DNA of 64,000 bases, from positions 83,757,418-83,821,417 of the forward strand of contig NC_055987.1 of the NCBI RefSeq assembly GCF_018446385.1, given 5' to 3'. Under the pieces are notes generated by a model, which saw only the letters and a list, made by a program, of their open reading frames with translations, was not told the DNA's origin and searched no databases. Source of the DNA: Zingiber officinale (lineage: Eukaryota; Streptophyta; Magnoliopsida; Zingiberales; Zingiberaceae). The translations under genes were made by a program, and so were the position numbers. Within the stretch, counting starts at the first letter, position 1; every line of letters starts with the position of its first letter. Below are positions 43,103-54,839 of the stretch, one piece after another.

Positions 43103-43994
43103 GATATAATAATTTGGACCTATGAATGTTAGATAGTGAATGCTCTAGACACATGATTGGAGACCGATTGAAGTTCACCAAGCTAAAACTCAAGCACTTA
43201 GGGTCAGTTACGTTTGGAAATGATGAAAAACTTAAAGGTAATCAGAACAGGTAATATATAACTAAGTTATAATTTCATTATTTGAAAAGTCTTATTAGTT
43301 GATAAATTCAATTTTAACTTACTTAGCATAAGTCAATTATGTGACTCTTAATACTTAGTAACTTTTTCTAACTCTGAATGTTTAATTAAAAATATTAAAA
43401 ATCCTAAAATTACACTTAAGAGAATTAGAAAAATAACATTTACATAATTGACCTACTAACCTCCTCACTCAAGTGTCTTTTGATACAACAAGAGGAAATC
43501 AAATTGTGACATAGAAGACTAGGTCACACTTACATCAGACTCATTTCAAAAATAAGTTAAAATGACTTAGTTAGAGGTCTATCTAAATTAAAAAATCTAG
43601 AAAATATAATATGCAATGCTTGTCAATAAGGTAAATAAACTAAGTCAACCCACAAACCAACAAAGCTAAATCAAACCAACTCAATACTTGAGCTCCTACA
43701 CTTAGACCTATTTGATTCACACAAAGCTAAGTCACTAAGTAGAAATCAATACTGTTTAGTTATAATTGATGATTACTCAAGATTTACTTGGCTAAAATTC
43801 TAAAAACTAAAGATGAAATTTTTAAAATTTTTAATAATTTTTATAAATTAATAGAAAATAAAAAAGATACCAAAATTAAAAAAATTAAAAGTGATCATGG
43901 GGGAATTTAAAAATCATTGATTTACTGAACTTTGCCAAACTAATGGATATAATCATGAATTTTTATGTCCTAGAACTTTCTAATAAAATATACT
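43103..43994 (+). pseudogene. Copia-3 protease end and integrase, first part
   Basis: DSECSRHMIGD at about 43130 is the copia protease site D-S-G-C-S with Gly changed to Glu. Then the zinc region and integrase DDYSRFTWL (about 43765) appear in shifting frames. The segment breaks at 43999 in the conserved NGVVERKNRTL block, where the Cassandra composite is inserted. Confidence 0.75.
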
Positions 43995-43999
43995 AGTAG

Positions 44000-44203
44000 T
44001 GTAACGACCCGACCCTCTTGGCCCATTTGGCGGCCCATTTGGCGACCCTCGGGTCGTCGACCGACGACCCTTGGCCGTGCCGTTACTCACTAGGACTTTC
44101 CACCCCTGCTAGTGGATTTTTGCCTCCCACAGGATTCGAACTCTAAACCTTCAGGATTAAATATTAGAGTTTATGAATCCTGGTAACCAAGTGAGATCAC
44201 ATC
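44000..44203 (-). ncRNA. tRNA-like (SINE-like) module joined to Cassandra
   Basis: On the minus strand TCTCACTTGGTTACCAGG resembles a tRNA D-arm / A box, and about 50 bases later AGTTCGAATCC is a near-perfect B box, followed by a TGTGGGAGGC stretch. This is the arrangement of a tRNA-derived Pol III promoter. The far end is GC-rich and closes with GGGTCGTTACA, which resembles the Cassandra LTR end. Function not shown. Confidence 0.6.
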
Positions 44204-44512
44204 TGTAACGCCCCGGCCCGGGCGGGCCCCACCGAACCGAACCGGGAACGCCACCACAATTGCTCATCGGGTTGACGACTAGCTCCACAGACCACCGGAG
44301 GTCCTTTCAGCGTGCTTTGTCCTCACTCGCACGCACCCTGGAAAACTTCCCAGGAGGTCACCCATCTTAAGATTTCTCTAAGCCAAGCACGCTTAACTTT
44401 GGAGTTCTTAAGTTTAGGCTTCCGAAAAGGAATGTGCACCTTGGTGATATAGATAGTACCATCTAACCTTTTAAGTCATACTTAACCAGAATCTCAGAAC
44501 CGGGGTATTACA
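44204..44512 (-). repeat. Cassandra LTR (minus-strand 3' copy) with 5S-rRNA-like segment
   Basis: It spans TGTAACGCCCCGG to GGGGTATTACA. At 44325-44415 the minus strand resembles plant 5S rRNA, including AAGTTAAGCGTGCTTGG and GGGTGACCTCCTGGGAAG. This is the diagnostic feature of Cassandra elements. Confidence 0.9.
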
Positions 44513-44660
44513 ATCACCCCCACTTAAAGACACAACATCCTCGTTGTGTAACCACGAATCACACCACAGACAAATCTCAGAATTTCCCTCGCTAGGTGGT
44601 GCCCTGGGTGCTCCTGCCATAGGTGCACTCACGATCGCAAGGTCACGCTCTGATACCATC
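44513..44660 (-). other. Cassandra internal region (148 bp)
   Basis: It carries a purine tract next to the 44512 LTR and a tRNA primer site TGGTATCAGAGC next to the 44661 LTR. No coding. Confidence 0.85.
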
Positions 44661-44969
44661 TGTAACGCCCCGGCCCGGGCGGGCCCCACCGAACCGAACC
44701 GGGAACGCCACCACAATTGCCCATCGAGTTGACGACTAGCTCCACAGACCACCGGAGGTCCTTTCAGCGTGCTTTGTCCTCACTCGCACGCACCCTGGAA
44801 AACTTCCCAAGAGGTCACCCATCCTAAGATTTCTCCAAGCCAAGCACGCTTAACTTTGGAGTTCTTAAGTTTGGGCTTCCGAAAAGGAAGGTGCACCTTG
44901 GTGATATGGATAGTACCATCTAACTTTTTAAGTCATACTTAACCAGAATCTCAGAACCGGGGTATTACA
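44661..44969 (-). repeat. Cassandra LTR (minus-strand 5' copy) with 5S-rRNA-like segment
   Basis: Near-identical to 44204-44512 and the same length. The 5S-like part is at 44782-44872. Confidence 0.9.
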
Positions 44970-44974
44970 AGTAG

Positions 44975-45202
44975 AACAAAAAAATAGAACATTACGAGAA
45001 GCTACTAGAACCATATTAAATGAATATAATCTAAGTAACCAATTTTTGGCAGAAGCAATAAATGAGTGTGTTATATTTAAAATAGAATATTAATTAATAA
45101 ATGTTACAATAAACCCCCCTATGAAATATATTATAATAAAATTCTCAACTTAAATTATTTAAAGGTATTTGGGTGTAAAATCCACATGTTAAACACTAAA
45201 GA
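44975..45202 (+). pseudogene. Copia-3 integrase, middle part
   Basis: It resumes with NRTLREATRTI-type coding and NLSNQFLAEAIN, reaching LNTKD at about 45195. The TSD AAAGA (45198-45202) marks the next insertion. Confidence 0.75.
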
Positions 45203-48031
45203 TGTAAGATACGGTAATTAAATAATAAGAGATATTTGAGAAATTGCCTCATAGAATTTTTTAGGGTTTTTTTAGAATTTTTTTGGGGTTTAAACAAACT
45301 CCCTTTGACAAGTTTAAGGTGATGAATCATTTAGGCTCAGAGGAGGCCTGTTTAGAACAACCGTTTAAGTGGGATCTAATTGAGAAATTAACTTAGGGTT
45401 TAATTAAATTTAACCCTAAGTATTTAATCAATTTGCAATTCCCTCTTCTCATTTTCCCCGATTCTTTTTCCCCTGTCCATCGTGCCCCGAGCTTCTCCAT
45501 CGGCGATATCACCTCTCCACCTCTCGATGTCACCGGCGCCAGTTGAATCACCGACGATCAAGCCTCGCTCTTCTCTGTGGCTAGCCTCTCCTTCCTCGAC
45601 GACGACCTTGACCAAGAGCTGATCCATGCAGCAGTAGCCTACAAGCTCCATCGAGCCATGCCCTAGCTTTGGGTAACGCCACAATCACCCTTCTCTTCAC
45701 TCTGCCTATTCCCTAACCTGATCCAGTCAGTTGTCATTTCTGTTCCCCTCTCTCCACGGGATGCCACAATGCACGTCATCGACACCATTAGTTGTAGGCA
45801 CCGATTGTGGAATACTTGACATTCACCACTTATCTAGTCATGAGAAAGTATGGTGTGCGACTTTGTCTTTGTTCATTTCCCTACCTAACCGCCAGCCACT
45901 GTGTTCAATCGATCGGCTTGCTAGTTGCATATCTAGGGCTACATCGGCCATCTCTTTGATAGAATCCTGGCCACCACAGTAGGTCGATGATCCCTGAGGT
46001 GTCGTGTGTTGCTGGGGTCAGATTCGCAACTGCCAAATCTTAGCATTGTGCCGTTGAGGTAGGAAAATTACCTAGCTAATGTTTTGAGTCATTAATCTAT
46101 ACTCAGTAATGATTTGGGGTTAATTGGTTTGGGAGCAGTAGCTTCACTTAGTTCTAGCCACCACATTTGGCAATAAACTTCTCCGGCTGTGAGTCTACAG
46201 CTGTGTAATCGTATTTGGGTGAGTTTTCGATTAAATCATGCTTAAATTAAATCTAATTTAGTTGTTAACTAGTTAGGCTTACTTGAAAATAATTGGATTG
46301 TGAAATGATTAGGGTTAATTATGGATTTAATCTAATCTAACAAAGAGAATGAGATTAGAGAGAGACCTAAACAACTATTCGGGGTATAAGTGAAGATCGT
46401 TTTATCGATTAGGGTTATCCTAAGTAGTTTGGGGAATTTGTTTTAGCTATTTAAATTTATATAAAGGTAGCAAAATTGTATATGCTGATGTAGGACCGAT
46501 TGAGATGAGCATCACGACGTGGGAGTTTCTTAGCACAGACTACACATAGAGGTGGGTACTTCTTGTTTTATTTCTGTGGTACTTTGACCTTAGTGCATGA
46601 GCTATGTTTAGATAGGTTGTTATATTTACCTTGACTCCACTCGTATTATTTCATGAGTTTGATACTTGGCTGCTTGGACTTTAAGATGATCGATTTATAT
46701 CTATACAGTCTTTCTTTCCCATATATGATATTTAGTAGATATTGGATATCTTGTTTATTTGCATTGATTGTTGTATATATATGTATTCTGTTGGACATGT
46801 TGATTTTACTGTGACATTGTCATTTGCTATATCTGTGATGATGACTATTCACATCCTACTCATCATAGCATTGCTTGCATGCTGGTGACTATGTCTCCCT
46901 TGTGGTTGAGAGAGTCGTCGGCCCTAGTTGCTCACTCGGTTGCTCGAGGTAGTGTGCCTGGAGTGAGTGTAGCTTGTCCTAACATGTCCAACTCGCTTCA
47001 CTCAGGGGTAGTGTTAGCTAGAGTTGTGAGTAGCAGGGAACCCGTTTCTATGTAGCTAAATAACTACTCAACAAACTATTCACTCGCACTACTCAGGAGA
47101 AGTGGCTATTGGCAGTATGTACAGTTGTCATTGTCTCAACCTGTTGACCATACAGGGGTCATGGTAGCTGAGGGGTGGGCAGGAGTGGCCATACCGTGCA
47201 TATGCATATGATATATTATTACATATACCTGTGATTGATTTTATCCATAAGTCTGTAATATGTTTACATATAGTTATGATATGTCTGTTGCATATACTTG
47301 ACATTAACCTGCTTATTAGTAGCTGGATATGACATATATGATGCTATAGTAGATACGAGTAGTTCTATTGTAGATCCACTCTTGTACTTGCATTTATTAG
47401 GTTTTTGACATCTCATTCAAGTATGGACATTTATTATAACATTACTATTATGCTTGTTGATTTTAACCTTTAAGACTGTTTACCTTTGGATCCCTAGTTA
47501 TATTATGTTCATGCACTTTCTGTCTTATATTTGGACTCACCATCCCTTTACCAGTTTCCTTTCACCAGGGAGTAGGTAGGGGATTTATAAAGTCGCTTGG
47601 AGCATCCTCATTGCTTGTCCCACGTCACATTTGAAGATGGTTTTTATTTTTTTATCTTCTACTTTATTTCCCTTTTGGTTTATGGACTTGGACTTGGTCT
47701 TTAGCCTTGTGGCTTCATTTTGTTGTTTGGTAGTTGTTGTGTAAGCGGAGCCGGCTCATAGTCAATTGTTTTATGGTTTTACATTCGTTATTTTGAGACT
47801 TTCGTTGTGTTTTATTTCAGCCATGTGGGTTGTTTATCAACTACATAGTTATGTTTACTTCCAGCCATGTGGGCTGCTTATAAATTACGTGGTTGTGTTT
47901 ACATTCCAACCATGTGAGCTGTTGATAGCTTATAGTAGCCTTGTGGCATTTTATATAGGTTTCATTTGTCACTGCTATAGGGGAGGTGATGTCTGATTTT
48001 TTTTGGACAACCTTACTCTCGGGGCGTGAAA
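45203..48031 (+). mobile_element. Solo LTR of a Ty3/gypsy (Tekay/Del-like) family in Copia-3 integrase
   Basis: The 2829-bp unit starts TGTAAGATACGG and ends GGGGCGTGAAA. The TSD AAAGA is at 45198-45202 and 48032-48036, and the host integrase reads on from LNTKD to DYLGKFTSK. It is the same LTR type as 58904-61932 (TGTAAAATACCGG to GGGGCGTGACA). It contains a GC-rich block (45470-45670), three about 50-bp repeats with CAGCCATGTGGGCTG (47818-47935) and no gene. Confidence 0.9.
47815..47940 (+). repeat. Tandem repeat in the solo gypsy LTR
   Basis: Three imperfect copies of a unit with CAGCCATGTGGGCTG, TTAT(C/A)AACTACATAG and TGTTTACTTC occur. A related repeat is at 61720-61830 in the other LTR of this family. 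Confidence 0.75.
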
Positions 48032-48036
48032 AAAGA

Positions 48037-49900
48037 TTATTTAGGCAAATTTACATCTAAATAAACAATTAGCATCTTTTTAGGGTACTCCACAACTAGT
48101 AGAGCCTATAGAGTCTATAACAAAAATACCCTAAAAGTTAAAAAAAATAACCAATGTAATTTTTGATAAAGAAAATAATTTGCCTAACATAATCAATGAA
48201 AATGATAATCAAAACACCAGAAACACAGAAGATGATGAAGATAGAGAAATTAGACCTAAATTAAGTGAATCAGAAGAACCAAGTACTAACACTGAAATAA
48301 GACCACCTAAGGTCAAATCTAACCACCCACCTGATCAAATTTTGGGTGACCCAACTCTAGGAGTTCAAACTTGATCATCTTATAGAAACCTAAGTCAAAT
48401 ATCTCTTATTTCCAAAAATCCAAAACTATAGAAGAAGCCCTACCTGAATCAGATTGGATAATTATGATGCTAGAGGAACTAGCTCAATTTGAAAGAAACC
48501 AAGTATGGGAACTAGTGACTAAACTCACAAATAAATCTATAATTGATACTAAGTTGGTCTTTAGAAATAAACTAGATGATAAAGGTGAAATAGTAAGAAA
48601 TAAGGCTAGACTAGTAGCTAAAGGATTTAGCCAAGTAGAAGAGTCAGATTATGATGAAATCTACACACCTGTAGCCAGACTTGAATCCATCAGGATGCTA
48701 CTAGCCTATGCATCACATAAAGGATTCAAGTTATATCAAATAGACGTAAAGTGCACATTCCTCAATGGGTTCATTAAAGAAGGGTTTATGTAAATCAACC
48801 CCCAAGATTTGAAGATTTAGACCACCCAAATCATGTCCTTATCTTAAAGAAAACTTTATATGGACTAAAACAAGCACCTAGGACCTGATATGAAGGACTA
48901 TCAACATACCTAATATCTAAGGGGTTTAACCAAGGCTAAATAGACTAAACCTTATTTGTTAAAACCTTAGAAAAAGATATTTTTATTGCTCAAATTTATG
49001 TAGACGACATAATTTTTGGCTTAACAAATACTAAATTTTTAAAAGAGTTTATTAAATTAATGAAAAATGAATTCAAAATGAGTCTAGTGGGAGAACTTAC
49101 TTTTTTCTTAGGTTTACAGATAAAACAAATAAAAGAGAGAATTTATGTTTTCCCAAAAAAATACATTAAAGAGTTAATTAAAAAGTTTAGAATGGAAAAT
49201 TCTAAAAATATTACCAATGTTAAAATTGACTTTGACTTAAAAGGAAAATCGGTAGACTTAAAATATTATAGAGGTGCAATTGGAAGTCTACTATACTTAT
49301 TACAAGTTGACCTGATATTTTATTTGCAGTAAATATATGTGCTAGGTACCAATCATATGCTAAAGAATCACACTTAACTAATGTAAAAAAAATACTTAGA
49401 TACATTAAAGGGGCAGTAAGTGTAGGACTTTGGTACCCTAGGACTAGTACATTTGACTTAGTTAGGTATTCAGACTCAAACTATATTGGGTGTAAACTAG
49501 ATAGAAAAAGTACAAGTAGAAGCTGCTAGCTTCTAGGTCAGTGCCTAGTAAGGTGGTGTAGTAGAAAGCAACATTATGTTGTCGTATCCACTACTGAAGT
49601 AGAGTGCATAGCTATGGAGGAATGTGCATCTCAACTATTATAGATGATGCACGCTTTAAATGATTATCAACTAGAATATAAAAAGATAAATATTTTAATT
49701 GATAACATAAGCTCAATCAATTTAACCAAAAATCTAATACACCACTCAAGGACCAAACACGTAGAGGTTAAGCATCACTTTGTATGAGATCATATAGCTA
49801 GGGATGATATTGTACTTGACTATGTTGAGTCCAAGTCAAACCTAGTAGATATTTTTACAAATCCGTACCTAAACTTGAGTTTAGTACACTTAAAAGATAA
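48037..49900 (+). pseudogene. Copia-3 integrase end, reverse transcriptase and RNase H
   Basis: The integrase C-terminus (GYSTTSRAYRVYN) and an acidic linker (48180-48374) are followed by reverse transcriptase: [54 protein letters not shown] and the catalytic YVDDIIFG with YVDD at 48997-49008. RNase H follows from about 49330 (YSDSNYIGCKLDRKSTS, STTEVECIA, HSRTKHVEVKHHF). Frameshift near 48790 and stops at about 48885, 48935 and 49330 make it inactive. YVDDIIFG and the linker style point to the SIRE/Maximus lineage. Confidence 0.9.
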
Positions 49901-51360
49901 TTAGGTATGTGCTTAGTAGAATAGATTCTAAACTTTTCAAAATCATTATTTTTATTATTTTTCCTTTTTAAAAACTATAATTTTTTTTCAAAAACCTTAT
50001 AAACTTAAAAAAAAAGTTTGGTTTTAAAATTTTAGGATAAATTGCTTTGTTTTCTTTAAAATTTCTAATTTTACTAGTGCTTTCAAAGATTAGATCTAAC
50101 CTAGGCTTCTCCCCTAGAAAGCATGTACTCATAGGTTTCTACTAGAGCATCTCACAAACACAATAGAAATACCTTACTTGTATATGAAAAATACTTAGAA
50201 TGGTATGAGATGTATAGGGTACTGCTTGGATTTCAGAATGCTTATGTCTGTGCATTAATATAAGTCTGGGTTATAAATATCAATTCAAATTGATCTAGTT
50301 GAGTCATCCTTTTTAGTCAAACTAACTGGATCAATTACTTAACTTGACTAACCAAGTGAATATTGCTATCTTATGGTAAACAACTAATAGTTAAATGTTA
50401 GACATTTATTCTAAGGAATGTGGATATTTGTTTTAATTTTTTTTAAAAAAAATCTCTTTATTTTGATCCTTACATGCTTGGACTCTAAGATAACAATCAT
50501 TGACTTTCCCCTCAAACTTATAGCACTTACTTAAAAAAGTTTTTAAAGATATTAATCAAGGGGGAGATTAAAAATTATTTTTTAAATTTTTTTTAATAAA
50601 TAACTTCTTTTCTCCACTTAGTATTTTTGATATGTCGAAGAGGGAGTAAAAGGAGTTAAATTAAATATTTTTTCAAACTTAAAGTATTTTTCAAATTTTC
50701 AAATAGTATTTTTTCAATTTTTAAAATTAAAGTATTTTTCAAAATTTCAAAGTTAAAATATTTTTTTTAAGTTAAAGTATTTTTTAAATTTTCAAAAGTT
50801 AAATATTTTCAAAGTTAAAGTATTTTTTAAATTTTCACAGTTAAATATTTTTTTTAAATTAAAGTATTTTTCAAAATATTTTTTTAAAGTTAAAGTATTT
50901 TTTAACTTTTTAAAGTTAAAGAATTTTTTTAAAAAGAGAGTGAGTATTTTCCATAAAGCAAGTTAAATTTTTAAAGTATTTCTTCAAAGTTAAGTTTTTT
51001 TTGTTAAGTACTCTTCAAAAAGGGAAGTTAAGTATTCTAAAAGAGCAAGTTCAACTATTCTTGAAAAAACAGAGTTTAAACAAAGTATTTTTTGAAAAAG
51101 TAATTTTAGCTAAGTATGTTTAGCTAAGTGTTTACCTAAGTATTTTTAAAGAAAAAAAAAACTTTTAAAAGCTATGCCTTTGGCTAATAAAGTGCTATAT
51201 TTCAAGGGGAGTTTCTAAATTCTTAAGAATTCTTAGTTGCATTTCATAACTTAGAAACTTAGTTTTTGGAAAAATTAATTTTCCTTACTTATGAAAATAC
51301 TTACTTATTCTTACTTGTTATCCGTGTACTTAATTAATTATGAACGGTGTTGCCATAATC
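49901..51360 (+). other. Copia-3 3' region, AT-rich, no ORF (place of an env-like ORF in some SIRE elements)
   Basis: About 1.46 kb lie between RNase H and the purine tract. At 50640-51130 it is a degenerate repeat of AAAGTATTTTTCAAATTTTC-type units. I see no coding, so if an extra ORF existed it has decayed. Confidence 0.6.
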
Positions 51361-51374
51361 AAAAAGGGGAAGAT
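51361..51374 (+). other. Polypurine tract of Copia-3
   Basis: AAAAAGGGGAAGAT lies directly before the 3' LTR. Confidence 0.8.
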
Positions 51375-52431
51375 TATTGGTGCAAGGAGCACCAGACGAT
51401 CAAACCTGAGTTTTGATAATGGTAAAAGGTTCTAAGTTAAGTGTTATTATTGTTCTAACAAGTTGAACTGAATGTATAGGAAAGTCCTAAATGATCTTAG
51501 GCAAAGGAAAACTTCTAGCTGCAGTTAGGCACGAAGTTCTAGTCCAAGGGACTGGGCAAAGTCTTAGTGGCCCAAGGATGTTGGATGAAATCTTAGAGTC
51601 GAGAACGCTAGGTGAAGTTCCTAGGGGTCACGGACATCAGGCGGAAGACTAGACAGGTTGGGTATTGGACATCCAGTATGAAGTTCTGATGTCTCAAATG
51701 CTAACCAAAAGTTAAGATGGTTTGGAGGACCGATCTAGTAAAAGGTAATCTGTCTTGAGAGAAGTAGATGAAGACGTATTCCCCGAAGAGGTAATAGTAG
51801 ACATCGGTTTGACCTAAAGTTTCAACGAAACTCAAAGTCAGGGCTGGACAGTCCAGAGGTTGTCAAATTCATACTTTATATATATTTTTTATTACCTAGA
51901 CTAACTCTTTTTTACAAAAAGTGAAGTGTTAGAAAAAAGATAGTTCGGGCGCTTAGAGGGGATCAGAGTGCCCGGAGCAGCTCCAGGTGCCCGGGCAAGC
52001 TTCGATGAAGCAATAGCTTGGGTGGGTGCCTGGCCAAGCACCCTAGTGGTGGTTTGGGCGCCCAGAGGTGCTTCGGCTGCTAGATGGCCAAAATTTGATT
52101 GATACGCTGAGCTAGAGCACGACAACTGGCTGACCCACGTCAGCAGTCCGGGCGCCCGGAGAGAGTGTGGGTGCCCAGACGTGGATAAACTCCAGGGATG
52201 AAGTTTCAATGAGAGCTCACCATGTTAGCACAGTCCAGACACTCGAGAGGGAATCCAGACACTCAAACGAGGCTATAAAAGGAGGCTTTAACCAATCATC
52301 TTCCTCTCCTACGTGCTGCTCAGAAAATGCTTCTACAATGCCCAAACGCTGCTCCAATGACCGAAGGCTTAATTCTTTAAATTTGTAGATCATTGGTATA
52401 TTTAAATTATTTTAGTTCTTCAAAAGTTATA
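51375..52431 (+). repeat. Copia-3 3' LTR, cut after about 1.06 kb
   Basis: It starts TATTGGTGCAAGGAGC (TG to TA) and parallels 32122-32976 and then 40568-40690. It ends at AAAGTTATA where a gypsy LTR begins; the remaining about 200 bp are not found to the right. Confidence 0.85.
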
Positions 52432-54839
52432 TGTCACACCCTAGAGGAGTCCCTACCGATAAAATTTCAACAGCATCTCCCCTGTAACGGTGACAATATG
52501 AAGCATATATACAAGAATATTCACACAATATAACCATCATCCCACACGCTTGGAATATATCCACAACCACACAGTTATATACTCAACCCACTCGGTTGGA
52601 ACAAAATAAACACAGTCACGCAGTTATATATATATATATATATATATTAAACAACCCACTCGGTTGTACTATAAACCAACACAGCGGAAAAACGATAAAG
52701 AAAGCCCATACGAACTAAAACAACACATTGCTAGTCAGCTAGGCTTTATATAAGACCACAACAACACAAAATTCAACTCCACATAATAAACTCCAAAGGA
52801 TAATCGAATTAATATAACACCAAATACAAAATACGGGTAAAGAATAAACGAAACCTGATGCAGTCTTCGGATGTGACATAGGACTGGAAGCTAGGACTCT
52901 CCCAAGCATCCTTGATTCATCTACCTGCTACCTGACGAAAGAAAAATTATTTTGTGGGATGGTGAGTACTGGGACTCAGCGGGTAAAGGAAAGATAGTGC
53001 ATGAACATAATACACAAATAGAGAGTGAGTCAACAATATACAGTCTCATAAGAGGAATAGCAGATACTAAAATAAAACCATAATATATACTCATACCTGA
53101 AACCATATCCTAGGCTAGGTAATAGAAGATCAGGAGTAATACCGATCAACTACTGAATTGTTCATCACTACGAAGGTATCATGTGAAGTAAAGACATTCT
53201 ATCAATAAGTAAACCAGAGTGAAGTACAAGCAATCCATATATCTATAGCTCCACAGGTGTAAATGTAACACATGGCACAATGAACAACTGTAGACATAAG
53301 GAAGCAACAACAAAGAGACAATAGCATAGGTAGGTATAATAATAATAATAATAAAAGTGTATGTACTGATGATCACTCCCGCCCACCCCTCTACACCATG
53401 ACCCCTGTTTGGTCAATGACAAACTATACAACACTCTAGCTACCACTCACTTGAGTGGTCGAGTGGACTATTACATAGTAACTAACTAGCTACATATGCG
53501 AAGGGGGTCCCTACTGCCCACAACTCTAGCTTTCTCTACTCATGGGTGAGCGAGTGGGGGCACGACAGGACAAGCGACATCTACTCCAGTTATCACTCTC
53601 TCGAGTGGCCGAGCGTGTGGCCCTGGTCAACAACTCTCTCTCGACCGCAAGGGAGAATTTGTCGTTGACATGCATGCAATGATACGATGCACAAAATACA
53701 ACAGTTATCATATAAATATAAGCAGAAATCAGGTATGCTATATAAAGCCAGCATGCTCGATACGGTACATAAACAAACAACAATCCAAGCATATAAGTTT
53801 GGTATCTAGTATCTGCTAAATAACATAGATGGCAATAAGAGACTGTATGAATATCTCAAAGATTTGGGTGGAAGTATCAAGCACAGGAAAAATTTACGAG
53901 TGGAGTCAAGGTAAAACAATCCTTATCCAAAAATAGCTCATGCAGCAAGTTCCAAAGAACTAATAAGAGTCAAAGTAAGAAGTACCCGCCTTAAATATAG
54001 ATTGAGCTAAACAATCCCACATCGAGTTGTTCATCTCAAACCAACATCCTGCAAATCATATGTTATACAATTTAGCTAATTACATATGCAACAACTAGCT
54101 AAATCCCTATCCAAGCTAATTAGGAAAAACCCTAATCGAATCATCCATGAATCCTTTAATTTTTCCAATGATAATCTACAATCAATTAACCCATCATTCA
54201 ATCCACTATATCATCTACTAATCATTCATGAATCAACCCTATGCTCTGGATAACAATCATAAAATTAAATAGCCATCATGCATTACTTACCAAATCCAAT
54301 CATCCATATTCCACATTCAACATTCCCATTAAGCAACTCATATCTCTACTAACTCAACCCCATCATCGATTCACTTATCAAATCCAATGAAGAAAATAAA
54401 TCAAATCTCAACATGACTTACCCCAAGTATGGCAATTAGGTGTCACTGAAAATGACTCACAACCAATAGTAATGATCCACTACTGTTCGCTAGCTCCTTC
54501 CCTTGCAAACCTAATAATCCTAACAATAAATTCATTAATTAGCCTTGTAATCCCCAAATCAAATCTGTATCCAGCAACCTTACCCCAAAACTGATCTGCA
54601 ACCTTCAATGAAGAAATTCAAAGCTATTATAAAGGAAATAGAGCTTCCCACTCAGATTCATAGCGGCTCTCAAAGACCTCAAGTGTAGTTGTAAGGAGTT
54701 GGGGCTCTCATTGAATCCACAGAGATGACAACGTTCCGTTGTCATCCTCACCAAAATTAGATAGAGCATAGATCCTCCCTGCTCGTGCATGAAAGATGCT
54801 AGCATCAGAGCGGACCAACAGTAGTCTGCTAGAAGAAAA
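52432..54839 (-). repeat. Ty3/gypsy LTR in reverse orientation, cut by the next element
   Basis: It begins TGTCACACCCTAGAGG with CAGCATCTCCCCTGTA. This is the reverse of the ...TACAGGGGAGATGCTGTCG...GGGGCGTGACA end at 61870-61932. It carries (AT)n at 52626-52649 and (AAT)n at 53338-53355. It stops at 54839 where another LTR starts. No gene. Confidence 0.75.

Larger units (their letters stand above)
44000..44969 (-). mobile_element. Cassandra-type TRIM with attached tRNA-like module, inserted as one unit
   Basis: The target duplication AGTAG is at 43995-43999 and 44970-44974, and the copia integrase frame resumes beyond it. On the minus strand the unit has a 309-bp LTR (44969-44661), a 148-bp interior with TGGTATCAGAGC primer site and a GGGGGTGAT purine tract, a second 309-bp LTR (44512-44204), and then a 204-bp module ending GGGTCGTTACA. 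Both LTRs hold sequence related to 5S rRNA. A plain Cassandra would end at 44204, but no TSD is found there. Confidence 0.88.
32122..52431 (+). mobile_element. Copia-3: SIRE/Maximus-like Ty1/copia element, multiply interrupted
   Basis: The 5' LTR (32122-32976 plus 40568-40894, about 1.18 kb), initiator-tRNA primer site, gag, protease, integrase, reverse transcriptase, RNase H, a 1.4-kb AT-rich 3' region, a purine tract and the 3' LTR (51375-52431, cut) are all in order on the plus strand. TRIM-X sits in the 5' LTR, the Cassandra composite and a solo gypsy LTR in integrase, and a gypsy LTR in the 3' LTR. All ORFs are broken. The two LTRs differ considerably, so it is older than Copia-2. Confidence 0.88.

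Noticed and set aside
44204..44969. Genuine 5S rRNA genes
   Set aside because: The 5S-like parts are diverged, lack the full 120-bp gene, and lie in TG...CA repeats with a primer site and purine tract, so they belong to Cassandra.
45424..45982. ORFs in the 45.4-46.0 kb region as a host gene
   Set aside because: They fall within a solo LTR bounded by TSD AAAGA, and no domain is seen.
52626..53355. (AT)n and (AAT)n runs
   Set aside because: Ordinary microsatellites inside an LTR, not informative beyond their presence.
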